Shown: positions 26,054 to 35,002 of the stretch, in pieces | How positions within the stretch are numbered: position 1 is the stretch's first letter | Layout: every line of letters starts with the position of its first letter | From: Desulfatitalea sp. BRH_c12 | GTDB lineage: Bacteria; Desulfobacterota; Desulfobacteria; Desulfobacterales; Desulfosarcinaceae | DNA length: 64,000 nucleotides | Direction: 5' to 3' | NCBI GenBank assembly: GCA_000961655.1 | Contig: LADR01000024.1 | Span: forward strand, 124,001 to 188,000 | Made by a program: the position numbers and the translations under genes | Notes under the pieces: generated by a model | Told to the model about the DNA's origin: nothing | Databases searched by the model: none | What the model saw: the letters and a program-made list of their open reading frames with translations, nothing else

Positions 26054-27244
26054 TCATTGTTTTTTATCGTTGCGTCCGGTTTCCGCCAAGGTGCCGCGCA
26101 CGACGCTGCCTCGGCCGTATCGTTCGGAGATGGCGTCCAAGGCGCGATCCAATTGCTCCCATTGTTGACGATGGCGTACCTGTTCATCGGCAAACAGTGC
26201 TTGCTGCACGGGCATGTTTTCCGGTATCAGATTGCCGGCACCCACTCCGATCAGCCGGATGGGTTGCGTCAGGGCGAAAGCAGTGAGCAAACGCAGCGTT
26301 GCCTGATAAATAGTATCTGATGACTGAATCGGTTGCGGCCACGAATGGCTGCGGGTATGCTGCACGAAATCAGTGGTTTTGAGCTTCAGGGTAATCGTGC
26401 GTGCCCGCAGATGCTGAGCCCGAAGCTGGCGCGCGACAGTTTCGGATTGCGCTAAGAGGCAAACCGCCAGGACAGCGTGGTCCGCCGTATCCTGCTCAAG
26501 GGTGGTTTCGCTGCTTACCGATTTGGCTTCGCTCTCACATACCACGGGTGTGTTGTCCCTGCCCTGGGCCAGAGCCATTAAACGGTACCCGAACTTACCC
26601 AATTTGCGCACCAACTGTTGCTCGGGCCATTGCAGGATCTGACCCAAGGTCTGAATTCCCATGCCAGTCAAACGCTGCCGGGTTTGGGCGCCGACGCCGG
26701 GTACTTTTTCAATGGCGAGCGTTTCGATAAACAGGGGCATCTGCTCTGGGGTAACGATCGTCAACCCATCGGGTTTGTTAAAATCCGAGGCGATTTTAGC
26801 CAGGAATTTGTTGGGGGCGATGCCCACGGAACTGGTTAACCCGGTCTGTTCCCGGATGCGGGTTTTAACGGCCAATCCCGTCTCGTGCGCTGTGCCATGC
26901 AGTCGCTGGCAGCCGGAGATATCTACATAGGCCTCGTCGATCGATATAGGCTCGACCAATGGGGAAAAGGTTCTCAGAATGTCCATGATGCGCCCGGACA
27001 GTTCGGCATACCGCCGGCGTCGCGGCGCAACGATGACCAGGTGCGGACATTTCAGACGGGCCTGGAATATCGGCATCGCCGAATGGATGCCGTACTTGCG
27101 CGCTTCATAGCTTGCGGCGGCCACAACCCCGCGATGAGAACCGCCTACAACCAGGCATCGGCCGCGCAGTGCCGGGTCGTCGAGTTGCTCGACCGAGGCA
27201 AAGAAAGCGTCCATGTCCATATGTAGAATCGTTGGGCTTGCCAT
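26054..27244 (-). CDS. dinB: DNA polymerase IV (Y-family, DinB)
   Basis: 396 residues. Y-family signatures: '[15 protein letters not shown]' (first catalytic Asp), '[19 protein letters not shown]', '[14 protein letters not shown]' (catalytic Asp-Glu), thumb HhH region '[25 protein letters not shown]' and little-finger domain to about residue 350. It does error-prone bypass of damaged DNA. The C-terminal tail '[15 protein letters not shown]' lacks an obvious clamp-binding motif of the QLxLF type. No LexA box was recognised before the ATG. Confidence 0.95.
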   Translation of the reverse strand: MASPTILHMDMDAFFASVEQLDDPALRGRCLVVGGSHRGVVAAASYEARKYGIHSAMPIFQARLKCPHLVIVAPRRRRYAELSGRIMDILRTFSPLVEPISIDEAYVDISGCQRLHGTAHETGLAVKTRIREQTGLTSSVGIAPNKFLAKIASDFNKPDGLTIVTPEQMPLFIETLAIEKVPGVGAQTRQRLTGMGIQTLGQILQWPEQQLVRKLGKFGYRLMALAQGRDNTPVVCESEAKSVSSETTLEQDTADHAVLAVCLLAQSETVARQLRAQHLRARTITLKLKTTDFVQHTRSHSWPQPIQSSDTIYQATLRLLTAFALTQPIRLIGVGAGNLIPENMPVQQALFADEQVRHRQQWEQLDRALDAISERYGRGSVVRGTLAETGRNDKKQ

Positions 27245-27322
27245 TTCTTACAATTTTGTTATGATGATGAAAAAAATAACCTTCCTCACGTCTATGAAGC
27301 GGACCCGATTGGATTAATTTGC

Positions 27323-28852
27323 ATGAAACGGATCGAAGAAGTCACCCTTTTCTATGAAATCAGCCAGGCGCTCAGCGAGCATCTGGAACTAAAAAAATCC
27401 TTATATAAAGTCTTGGATATCCTGTCCAGTTCAATGAATATGGTGCGTGGCACCGTATCTATTCTTGACCTTTTAAGCAATGAAATCAGCATCGAAGTGG
27501 CCCACAGCCTGTCGTTGAGCACCATTGAGCGGGTGAAATACAAGTTGGGGGAAGGGATTACCGGCCGCGTGATTCAAAGTGGCAAGCCCGTGATCATACC
27601 CAAAATCAGTGAAGAGCCGCTGTTCCTCGACCGTACGGCCGCCCGCAAGAAGCTCAAGGATTTTGAAGAGCTCTCCTTCATCTGCGTTCCCATAAAAAAA
27701 GGCAATCAGGTGATCGGCGCGCTGAGCGTGGATCGCCGTTATGACGATGAGGATTACTCCCTCAAAGACAGTCAGAAAATGCTGGCCGTCGTGGCCACCA
27801 TGATTGCCCAGCACGTGATCAACCTGGAGATCATCCGGCGTGAAAAAGAGCAACTGCGGGCCGAAAACCAACGCCTGCGCGATGAACTGGAAAACAAATA
27901 CCGCATCACCAATATCGTCGGCAACAGCAACAAGATGCGTGAAGTGTTCCAGATGATTTCGCAAGTATGCAAGAGCAATGCGACCGTGTTGATCCGTGGC
28001 GAAAGCGGCACCGGCAAGGAGTTGGTGGCCAATTCGGTTCATTACAACAGCAACCGCGCCAAAGGGCCTTTCATTAAAGTCAACTGCGCGGCTATTCCCG
28101 CCAACCTGATCGAAAGTGAACTGTTCGGCCATGAAAAGGGCGCTTTCACCGGCGCCATCAAGCAAAAACTGGGCAAATTCGAGCTCTCCCACAGGGGCAC
28201 CTTGTTTCTGGATGAAATCGGTTCGATCGGACTGGATGTACAAGGCAACCTGCTGCGTGTGTTGCAGGAAAAGGAGTTCGAACGGGTCGGCGGGCAGCGC
28301 ACCATCAAAGTGGATGTGCGTATCATCACGGCCACCAATAAAAACCTGGAGCTCGCCGTCGAAGAAGGATCGTTTCGCGGCGACCTGTATTACCGGCTCA
28401 ATGTTTTTCCTATCTATATGCCACCGTTGCGCGAGCGTAAAACTGATATATTGCTGTTATCCGACTATTTCCTTGAAAAATACTGCAAAGAGAACGGTAA
28501 GGAGATCAAACGGTTTTCCACGCCGGCCATCGATATGTTGATGGACTACCATTGGCCCGGCAATGTGCGCGAGCTGGAAAATTGTATCGAACGATCGGTG
28601 CTGCTGTGCGACGGCGGCGTGATTCACAGCTATCATTTGCCTCCTACACTGCAAACCGGCAAAGAGTCCGGCACGTTGCCCGAGTTGTCGCTGGATGATG
28701 CCGTGGCCAACCTGGAAAGGGAAATGATCATCGATGCCCTGAAAAACTCCCGCGGTAATATCACCGCCGCCGCTGAGGTCCTGAAAACGACGGTACGTAA
28801 ATTCGCCTATAAATCAAAACGGTATGGTATTCATTACGGGCAATATCGGTGA
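27323..28852 (+). CDS. NifA-like sigma54-dependent transcription activator (GAF-AAA+-HTH)
   Basis: 509 residues. GAF domain about 20-180, coiled linker ('[28 protein letters not shown]'), AAA+ domain about 195-435 with Walker A 'GESGTGKE', the sigma54-contacting loop 'GAFTGA', Walker B 'GTLFLDEIG' and '[13 protein letters not shown]'. C-terminal Fis-type HTH '[31 protein letters not shown]', whose 'RKFAYK..RYGI' end resembles NifA. Target genes are not apparent; no nif genes are in the window. It is followed 14 bp later by a hybrid kinase, suggesting a two-gene signalling operon. Confidence 0.88.
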   Translation: MKRIEEVTLFYEISQALSEHLELKKSLYKVLDILSSSMNMVRGTVSILDLLSNEISIEVAHSLSLSTIERVKYKLGEGITGRVIQSGKPVIIPKISEEPLFLDRTAARKKLKDFEELSFICVPIKKGNQVIGALSVDRRYDDEDYSLKDSQKMLAVVATMIAQHVINLEIIRREKEQLRAENQRLRDELENKYRITNIVGNSNKMREVFQMISQVCKSNATVLIRGESGTGKELVANSVHYNSNRAKGPFIKVNCAAIPANLIESELFGHEKGAFTGAIKQKLGKFELSHRGTLFLDEIGSIGLDVQGNLLRVLQEKEFERVGGQRTIKVDVRIITATNKNLELAVEEGSFRGDLYYRLNVFPIYMPPLRERKTDILLLSDYFLEKYCKENGKEIKRFSTPAIDMLMDYHWPGNVRELENCIERSVLLCDGGVIHSYHLPPTLQTGKESGTLPELSLDDAVANLEREMIIDALKNSRGNITAAAEVLKTTVRKFAYKSKRYGIHYGQYR

Positions 28853-28865
28853 TGGCGCCTCTAAG

Positions 28866-31313
28866 ATGGCAAAGACGCCAACGATCTTGGGTAACCTGTT
28901 TGGGCAGAGGAGCCAGGCGGTAGTGAGCAAACCCACCTACGAGCAGTTGCTGGAAAGAATTCACATACTGGAAAGCGAGGTGGCCTCCCGCCGCGCTGTT
29001 GGCGTGTCGCTCAACGGTGTGCAGAACGGTTCTGAGGGTGTACCGGACGATGTGCCTGATTTGGAAGCCCGTTGCGAGCGGCTATTTCAGAATCGGGCCG
29101 TGGGCATTCTGTTGGTCGACAAGGCCCTGCGCATACTGCGGGCCAACGATCAGGCATTGCGGATTTTGGGCTACTCCCACGAGGAATTGATGCGCATGCG
29201 TATTCCGGACATGCTGCACCCGGAAGATATCAATGCGCAGCCCATCATCACCATCGATGATATCAGGGCTTTGCCAAGGGGCATGACCTTGGAGCGGCAC
29301 TATCGGCGCAAAGACGGTCAATATGTACCCGCGGAGGTCCATCTGAGCGTTTTTGCCCCGCATATCATGATGGTCCTGTTTCAGGAGGTCACTCTCCGGC
29401 TGAGCACAGAGGAGGCCTTGCGCAAAGCCAATGAGGCCCTTGAGATGGTATACTACAGCGGTCAGGCCGCCATTGTGGGCATGGATCGCCAACAGCGGGT
29501 CGCGTTCTGGAATCCCGCCGCCGAAAAGCTATTTGGCTGGAGCCGAGAGGAGGTCATGGGCAAGCCGTATCCCGCGGTGCCCGAAGAAGATCGGCAAGCA
29601 TTTGAAGCTTTTTTTGGCGAGGTGATGAAAGGTCGCAGCTATAACTATCTTGAAATAAAACGCAGACGCAAAGATGGCGCTTTTTTTCACGCTGTTTCGT
29701 CGGCGGGACCCTTGCGCAATGAAATCAAAGAGGTCAATGGACTGATCGCGATCCTGTTCGATATTACATCGCGCAAGCAGGCCGAAGAGGCCCTCAAACA
29801 GAGTGAGCAGCTCTACAGGTCGTTGGTGGAAAATACGCAGGACGGCTATTTCATCAGTGAACTGCCGTCCGGACGCTTCGGCTTTCTGAACAACCGCATT
29901 TGCCAATTGCTGGGCTATAGCCCCCGTGAAGCGCTTGCACTGACCTTGTGGGACGTTATCGAAGCCAGTGATCACCGTTCTTTGCAAGAGGCGCTGGCGC
30001 ATTGGCAAAAAGGCCCTAAGATTGGCGCGGCTATGATTTTCAAGGCCAAGCGTAAAGATGGTACTTCTTTTCGGGCGGAGATTTCCGGCGCACCGGTTAC
30101 TTTCGCGGACCAGCCCGCCATTCAGGGATTGCTGCGCGATATCACCGAAAACGAACGTTTGCAGGTGCAGCTGCAGCAGGCACAGCGCATGGAGTCCATC
30201 GGCACGCTGGCCGGGGGTGTCGCCCATGATTTCAACAATCTGCTCATGGCTATTTTGGGCAACACGACCCTGGCCAAACTCGGCGTGCCACCGAAACATC
30301 CGATCAGCGAACGTCTGGAAAACATCATTACGTATGTACAGGATGCATCCTCACTGACTAAGCAGCTGCTCGAGTTCGCCAGAGGAGGCAAGTATGAGGT
30401 CAGGACGACCGAATTGAACGTTTTGGTCGATAAGACCGTTCAAATGTTTGCCAGGACGAAGAAAGAGATCTCCGTTCACACCACATTGAGTCCTGATTTG
30501 TGGGCGGTCGAGGTCGACCGGGGCCAGATCGAGCAAGTTTTGCTGAATTTACTGGTCAATGCCTGGCAGGCCATGCCCAAAGGCGGTCAGATCTCGGTCG
30601 AAACGGCCAACACGGTGCTGGATATCTCGTATACGGGTGCCTACGGCGTTCCGCAAGGCAATTACGTACGCCTTAGCGTGGCGGATAACGGCGTCGGCAT
30701 GGACAAAGCCATCCAGACCAAAATTTTCGAACCCTTTTTCACGACCAAGGATCGCGGTCGCGGCACTGGCCTGGGGCTTGCGTCGGCCTACGGAATTATC
30801 AAAAATCACGAAGGCATTATTAACGTGTACAGCGAGGAAGGTAAAGGGTCGACTTTCACGCTTTACCTTCCGGCTATCGAAAAACCGGCGGTTCAGATCA
30901 AGCCGCCTGTGAAAACGAAAACATTGACCGGAACGGAAAATATTCTGCTTGTGGATGACGAGACCATGATCTTGCAGGTCGGCAAGGCGATGCTGACTCA
31001 TCTTGGCTACCAGGCCCGGGCGGCATGCAGCGGTCAGGAAGCTCTGGATGTCTTTGCTGTGGAAAAAGGCAACATCGATTTGATCATCCTGGATATGATT
31101 ATGCCGGGCATGAGCGGCGGCGAGACGTATGACCGCCTTAAATCGATCCGGTCCGATATCAAAGTGCTGCTTTCCAGCGGCTACAGCCTCAGCGGCGAAG
31201 CGTCCCGTATTCTGAAACGAGGATGCAACGGGTTTATCCAAAAGCCCTTCAATATGGAGGAGTTGTCTTGTAAAGTGCGAGAAGTGCTCGATGCGGGCGC
31301 ATGCCTGGCATAA
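28866..31313 (+). CDS. Hybrid sensor histidine kinase: three PAS domains, HisKA, HATPase, receiver
   Basis: 815 residues, cytosolic (no membrane helix). A short coil ('YEQLLERIHILESEVA') opens the protein, then PAS domains at about 60-180, 190-315 and 315-440, the kinase core with phospho-acceptor His in 'SIGTLAGGVAHDFNNLLMAILGN', ATP-binding motifs 'NLLVNAWQAMP', 'DNGVGMD' and 'GTGLGLASAYGI', and a C-terminal receiver with 'ILLVDDETM', Asp in 'LIILDMIMPG' and Lys in 'GFIQKPF'. The start at 28866 follows the upstream stop by 14 bp; an in-frame ATG at 28824 would overlap the activator gene by 29 bp. Confidence 0.85.
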   Translation: MAKTPTILGNLFGQRSQAVVSKPTYEQLLERIHILESEVASRRAVGVSLNGVQNGSEGVPDDVPDLEARCERLFQNRAVGILLVDKALRILRANDQALRILGYSHEELMRMRIPDMLHPEDINAQPIITIDDIRALPRGMTLERHYRRKDGQYVPAEVHLSVFAPHIMMVLFQEVTLRLSTEEALRKANEALEMVYYSGQAAIVGMDRQQRVAFWNPAAEKLFGWSREEVMGKPYPAVPEEDRQAFEAFFGEVMKGRSYNYLEIKRRRKDGAFFHAVSSAGPLRNEIKEVNGLIAILFDITSRKQAEEALKQSEQLYRSLVENTQDGYFISELPSGRFGFLNNRICQLLGYSPREALALTLWDVIEASDHRSLQEALAHWQKGPKIGAAMIFKAKRKDGTSFRAEISGAPVTFADQPAIQGLLRDITENERLQVQLQQAQRMESIGTLAGGVAHDFNNLLMAILGNTTLAKLGVPPKHPISERLENIITYVQDASSLTKQLLEFARGGKYEVRTTELNVLVDKTVQMFARTKKEISVHTTLSPDLWAVEVDRGQIEQVLLNLLVNAWQAMPKGGQISVETANTVLDISYTGAYGVPQGNYVRLSVADNGVGMDKAIQTKIFEPFFTTKDRGRGTGLGLASAYGIIKNHEGIINVYSEEGKGSTFTLYLPAIEKPAVQIKPPVKTKTLTGTENILLVDDETMILQVGKAMLTHLGYQARAACSGQEALDVFAVEKGNIDLIILDMIMPGMSGGETYDRLKSIRSDIKVLLSSGYSLSGEASRILKRGCNGFIQKPFNMEELSCKVREVLDAGACLA

Positions 31314-31349
31314 GACAGCGTATGGATGCGCGTCCGCGAATAATCCCGA

Positions 31350-31727
31350 TCAGGTACTCTCGGGCCGGCCGCACTCCTTGCAGCGGCCATCCGGTCCGAT
31401 GACGCCGATACAGTTTCCATCACTGCAAAGCCTGCGCCCGGACCATTCATCATCATCTTCGGCCATGGCATCTTCTGCGCTTTGCCAGGCTTGCCCGCTT
31501 GCGTCTTCCGCCCCCATGGTGTTACCTGCGATTTCATGTTCGGGCGCAGCCTCGGCCTCATCGTCGGGGGCCGATGCCGTGAAGTCCGGCAGTTGGCCCG
31601 CATAAGGCTGGCCGCACTCCTTGCAGCGGCCATCCGGTCCGATGACGCCGATACAGCTTTCATCACTGCACAGGACCCGCTGAGCCCACTCCCTGTCCGG
31701 ATTTACCTCTTTGCTCTCGTTATCCAT
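31350..31727 (-). CDS. Duplicated zinc-ribbon protein (two CSDxxCIGVIGPDGRCKECG repeats)
   Basis: 125 residues with two nearly identical 25-residue modules: residues 18-41 (Cys 20, 25, 35, 38) and 99-122 (Cys 101, 106, 116, 119), each reading 'CSD..CIGVIGPDGRCKECG'. Each has four Cys in a zinc-ribbon spacing. Between them is an acidic, disordered-looking linker (DDEAEAAPEHEIAGN...EDDDE). The DNA of the modules (31369-31425 and 31609-31665) is almost identical, so the duplication is recent or kept by gene conversion. A promoter with both hexamers at 5 of 6 lies upstream. Function unknown; protein-protein or nucleic-acid contacts are plausible. Confidence 0.75.
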   Translation of the reverse strand: MDNESKEVNPDREWAQRVLCSDESCIGVIGPDGRCKECGQPYAGQLPDFTASAPDDEAEAAPEHEIAGNTMGAEDASGQAWQSAEDAMAEDDDEWSGRRLCSDGNCIGVIGPDGRCKECGRPEST

Positions 31728-31780
31728 GGCTACCCTGTTATCCTTCCCGCTTGATTTGCAAACCGAACGCTTGTCACGAC

Positions 31781-31809
31781 ACTATACCTTTCGAAAAAAA
31801 ACTTGTCCA
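31781..31809 (-). promoter_or_regulatory. Sigma70-type promoter of the zinc-ribbon gene
   Basis: Minus strand: TGGACA (31809-31804), 17-bp spacer, TATAGT (31786-31781), each five of six to consensus, about 55 bp before the start codon at 31727. Confidence 0.6.
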
Positions 31810-31898
31810 CCGATCATCATTAGAATCATCATTGATGGATTCGTAAAAAGTCCACATCTGCCATTCGAGTAGTTCTGGAATCGCCATTCAAGCTGGAG

Positions 31899-31922
31899 GG
31901 GCGAACCTTGTGTTCGCCCGGT
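31899..31922. repeat. REP-like palindrome, GGGCGAAC/GTTCGCCC family
   Basis: GGGGCGAACCTTGTGTTCGC-type unit: 8-bp arms GGGCGAAC and GTTCGCCC around CTTGT. Other copies in the window are at 35303-35328 and, inverted, 35372-35399; a decayed one is near 32185-32203. Confidence 0.6.
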
Positions 31923-32256
31923 GCGTAAATGTCGGTTAGTCCCTGAATGAATGGACACCTTGATGATCACGATGCGCTGTAGGGGCGTGGGGCATCGCCC
32001 TAAATGGCGCGGCCTTATTCTCCCGCACCATAGTAGCCTGGAATGGTGGCTTTGCACCCGCGCTGGGCGACCGCCGGTCGCCTCTGCGGGTGGCTCCCCT
32101 GCGACAGCACGGCAACGAGGGTTTGTGTAAGGTCCGGCAGAAATGTCGGTCTTTTGATTTCTGGCACAGATCTCGTTCTATTTATGGGCGCACCTTGTGT
32201 TTGAATTTCCAAATGCGGTTACCCTGGCTCTGGAAACCAGGAATCGCATGTAGCCA

Positions 32257-32278
32257 GGTAGGGTGGGCATCGCCCACC
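32257..32278 (+). repeat. REP-like palindrome, GTAGGGTGGGCATCGCCCACC family
   Basis: The arms GGTGGGC and GCCCACC pair around AT/TC, preceded by GTAG. It points toward the transposase remnant at 32413-32497, and an inverted copy follows at 32519-32539. More copies: 12769-12813, 12944-12976, 44516-44537. Confidence 0.6.
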
Positions 32279-32412
32279 ATTTATTTGCAAATGGTCATAG
32301 GTGATCTGTGGTGCGGATGGCTTTGAATGACACGGTGGCAGGCAACGCCCCGCCCTGTCCATAAATGTTGATGAAAAATCATGTCGGATTATCGCCAGCG
32401 CCAATACCAAAG

Positions 32413-32497
32413 GTGCGACTTGTTTTTTTTATCGTGGTAACTTACCAGCGACAGAAATTCCTTACCCTGCCGGAAAACCGGCATGCTTTGCGAATCC
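32413..32497 (+). pseudogene. Remnant of a REP-associated tyrosine transposase (RAYT) N-terminus
   Basis: Translating the plus strand gives 'VRLVFFIVVTYQRQKFLTLPENRHALR', which matches the N-terminal strand and helix of RAYT/IS200-like Y1 transposases (pattern FFTVVTY.R..FLT.P..R.ALR). The rest of the protein, with the HUH and catalytic Tyr, is absent. It sits between two inverted REP-like hairpins, the normal surrounding of a RAYT gene. Short length limits certainty. Confidence 0.5.
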
Positions 32498-32518
32498 CTT
32501 CAATCCAGCGCCTATGGT

Positions 32519-32539
32519 GGTGGGCAATGCCCACCCTAC
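32519..32539 (-). repeat. REP-like palindrome, inverted partner of 32257-32278
   Basis: GGTGGGCAATGCCCACCCTAC, the reverse complement form of the hairpin at 32257-32278. The two bracket the RAYT remnant. Confidence 0.6.
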
Positions 32540-32551
32540 AACGCTGCCATT

Positions 32552-32804
32552 ACATTATCGATTGGAATTATGATGAAGACCGCAGTCGAATACACACCGG
32601 CTATGGGCAGGAAAACATGACTCGCCTTCGCCGATTTGCCATTAGCATTATCAAATCCCGAAACAGTGCAACACAGAAGATGAGACAACTCATGCTCAAT
32701 GTCGCTTGGTCTTAGATTATCTGCGCATCACCGAAAAATTCATGCGCCAACTCCTTTCGGAATTAGAACAAACTTACCGTGCTCTGGGAACCCTTGCGGA
32801 TTGA
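32552..32804 (+). pseudogene. C-terminal remnant of an ISAs1-like transposase, frameshifted
   Basis: The plus strand reads 'DWNYDEDRSRIHTGYGQENMTRLRRFAISIIKSR' and 'QKMRQLMLN', close to the C-terminus of ISAs1-family transposases (pattern DV.F.ED.SR.R.G...N...LR..A...IK). At about 32702 the frame shifts by one, and the second frame continues 'RLVLDYLRIT' to a TGA at 32802-32804. The N-terminal two thirds are missing. No terminal inverted repeats were found. Confidence 0.6.
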
Positions 32805-32853
32805 CAGTACGGTGAATATCGGTATAGGTAGGACGATATGTAAGAAAGCGGCT

Positions 32854-33768
32854 ATGCAAGTAGCGGGAAGGTGGCGTGTGAGAGTAGACCAGCCAGTCAG
32901 AGGTATCAAAGTCGGACGCAACGATCCGTGTCCCTGCGGCAGCGGCAAAAAGTTTAAACGCTGCTGTCTGGCCACAGCGGAAGTCGTGCGTCCCAAAGTG
33001 CATCCCCAAAAGCCCAAGATCAGGCTGAAGTCCGCCGTCGACATTGTGGGGATCCGGCGCGCGGGGCAGCTCGTGGTCGCAACGCTGGACTTGGTGGAAA
33101 GCAGAATCGCGCCTGGTATTGCTACGGATGAGATCAACCAGTGGGTGCATGACTATACGATTCAGAACCACGGCATCCCGGCGCCACTCAACTACCGGGG
33201 ATTTCCCAAAAGCGTGTGTGTGTCGATCAATGAAGTCATCTGTCACGGCATTCCAGGACCCCAGCGCCTGAAAGACGGCGATATCGTCAACATCGACGTG
33301 ACAACCATTCTCGATGGCTACTATGCGGATGCCAACAAGACCTTCTTCGTGGGCGAACCGGGTCCGGAGGCCCGCAAGATCGTCGATGTTGCGCGCCAGA
33401 GTCTCAAAGAGGGCATCGCCATGATCCGGCCAGGCCACAGTGTGGGCGATATTGGTTGGGCAATCCAAGCCTACGCGGAGGGGCAGGGGTGTTCCGTGGT
33501 ACGTGATTTCGTCGGCCATGGCGTTGGCTTCGATTTTCACGAGCCGCCCCAGATCCCTCATTTCGGTCAGCGCGGGGATGGGGCGCGCCTGGTGCCAGGC
33601 ATGGTGTTCACCATCGAACCCATGATCAATCTGGGCGGGTATGATTTGATCATCCTGGACGATCAATGGACCGCAGTGACCAAGGACGGTTCGCTCTCAG
33701 CCCAATTTGAACAGACGATTTTGGTGACCGAAGAAGGCAGCGAAAGTTTGACCCCCTATCCGCTTTGA
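32854..33768 (+). CDS. map: Methionine aminopeptidase with N-terminal SEC-C zinc motif
   Basis: 304 residues. The N-terminal SEC-C motif is 'VGRNDPCPCGSGKKFKRCC' (CxCx8CC zinc site, known from SecA). The peptidase fold follows (about 50-300), with metal ligands in 'DGDIVNIDVTTILDGYYADANKTF' (two Asp), 'GHGVGFDFHEPPQIPHF' (His), 'FTIEPMI' (Glu) and 'AQFEQTILV' (Glu), so the enzyme should be active in removing initiator Met. SEC-C probably docks it to the ribosome, as in other SEC-C type MetAPs. Start is uncertain: ATG 32854 or a GTG eight codons later with GGAAGG upstream. It overlaps the convergent rhomboid gene by 13 bp. Confidence 0.92.
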   Translation: MQVAGRWRVRVDQPVRGIKVGRNDPCPCGSGKKFKRCCLATAEVVRPKVHPQKPKIRLKSAVDIVGIRRAGQLVVATLDLVESRIAPGIATDEINQWVHDYTIQNHGIPAPLNYRGFPKSVCVSINEVICHGIPGPQRLKDGDIVNIDVTTILDGYYADANKTFFVGEPGPEARKIVDVARQSLKEGIAMIRPGHSVGDIGWAIQAYAEGQGCSVVRDFVGHGVGFDFHEPPQIPHFGQRGDGARLVPGMVFTIEPMINLGGYDLIILDDQWTAVTKDGSLSAQFEQTILVTEEGSESLTPYPL

Positions 33769-34625
33769 TACACCCCCCACAACCAACTTGCCGCGATGGC
33801 AGCGGCCATCATCAAGATGGCGGCCACCTGATAGGCCCAGGGGCAGATGCGCCCCACCATGCGGGTATATAGGCCGCCATTGGCCAGTCCGGCGCCAAAC
33901 CCCAACAGATGCGCCAGTATATCGGACTGAGGACCTGTTCCCAGCCAGCCGACCAAAGCCAACCCGCCAGCCAGGGGGATCCAGGGCCGCAGCCGCCCGG
34001 TACGGTCGTGGTGCCACTGGCGGAAAGACGATGCAGCGCAAAGGCCCACGGCGGCAAAGACCGCTGTCGAGGCACCCACCGCCAGATGGTTGTGACCATA
34101 CCACCAGGCCGTCAAAAAGTTTCCCTGGGCACCCGACAACACCATTAAGAACCAAGCAATTCCCCAACCATACGCATTGGCTGCAAAAGTGCCAAACAAG
34201 GCCGCTGAAGCCATATTGGCAAGCAGGTGGGCACCGTCACCGTGTAATAGCAGGGCGGTGATGCAGCGAAAAACTTCCCCGGCCATGATTTTCTCCGCAT
34301 CAGCACCGAAGGCGGCGAAAAATGCCCTTCGCTGCGGTCCGGAGCCGGTGGCCAGGTGAATGATAAAAATTATCGCTACAGCGTAAACAGCTGAATAAGA
34401 GCGGATATGCGGCGGCTGCGCAGGGGGATTCTCAGCGGTTGGATTTTCGGAAAGATAAAGAGCGATGGCCTTTTTGGCCGGACCACGCCAAGCGTCTGCG
34501 ACCTGAATGGCGTGATGCATGCCCATGGCATAAACAGAATGCGGAATACGTTCCGCCGAAAGGACCAAGCTGTATGTATGCGCCTGCTCTGCACTGAGCC
34601 GGGCAAATAGGGGCGATTGTATCAT
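33756..34625 (-). CDS. Rhomboid-family intramembrane serine protease
   Basis: 289 residues. A ~80-residue cytoplasmic N-terminal part precedes a helix (SAVYAVAIIFIIHLAT) and the six-helix rhomboid core. Family landmarks: 'LLLHGDGAHLLANMASAALFG' in helix 2 (His/Asn oxyanion residues), the serine motif 'LAVGASTAVFAAVGL' in helix 4 and 'DILAHLLGFGAGLANG' with the catalytic His in helix 6. The serine motif is GAST instead of the common GxSG; the Ser and His dyad is intact. Substrates unknown. It follows the hypothetical gene at 34673-35002 by 47 bp on the same strand. Confidence 0.85.
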   Translation of the reverse strand: MIQSPLFARLSAEQAHTYSLVLSAERIPHSVYAMGMHHAIQVADAWRGPAKKAIALYLSENPTAENPPAQPPHIRSYSAVYAVAIIFIIHLATGSGPQRRAFFAAFGADAEKIMAGEVFRCITALLLHGDGAHLLANMASAALFGTFAANAYGWGIAWFLMVLSGAQGNFLTAWWYGHNHLAVGASTAVFAAVGLCAASSFRQWHHDRTGRLRPWIPLAGGLALVGWLGTGPQSDILAHLLGFGAGLANGGLYTRMVGRICPWAYQVAAILMMAAAIAASWLWGVYQSG

Positions 34626-34672
34626 CTGGCTCGGCGGCTGGCAGTTACAGCGCTTGTTGGCGTGCTCCCGGG

Positions 34673-35002
34673 CTAAAAGTCGTCCGCAATACTGTCGGTG
34701 CCTTTCTTGGCATCGACGACGCCGGTTTCTTCTTCGTCGTCATCGTCTTCTTCGCTCTCATCTATTTGCTCGGCCATCAAGGCTTCTTCTAGACGCAGCT
34801 TTTGCATTTGTGCATTTTTAAGACGATGGGTCTGATTGTAGGCATCGATCGCAATGCGCGCCATTTTTTCCCCGCCCATTTTCAAATACAGGAATACTGC
34901 CTCCAAACCCTGGGGATCATTGCGCAAACCGGCTACCATGTGCGGTAGAAGGCGTTGAAAAGATTCTCTTTGTTCGGGGGGTATCTCAAAACCGTTTTCC
35001 AT
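34673..35002 (-). CDS. Hypothetical protein with acidic C-terminus, 109 aa
   Basis: 109 residues from ATG 35002 (AAGGAG upstream). N-terminal helices 'QRESFQRLLPHMVAGLRNDPQGLEAVFLYLKMGGEKMARIAIDAYNQT', then 'LRLEEALMAEQI' and a very acidic stretch 'DESEEDDDDEEETG'. No motif recognised; soluble. Probably co-transcribed with the rhomboid gene downstream. Confidence 0.6.
   Translation of the reverse strand: MENGFEIPPEQRESFQRLLPHMVAGLRNDPQGLEAVFLYLKMGGEKMARIAIDAYNQTHRLKNAQMQKLRLEEALMAEQIDESEEDDDDEEETGVVDAKKGTDSIADDF

Noticed and set aside
31181-31666. 161-codon minus-strand frame overlapping the zinc-ribbon gene in another frame
   Set aside because: It repeats 'SASSDRMAAARSAA' only because the zinc-ribbon module's DNA is duplicated; the CxxC frame is the coherent one.
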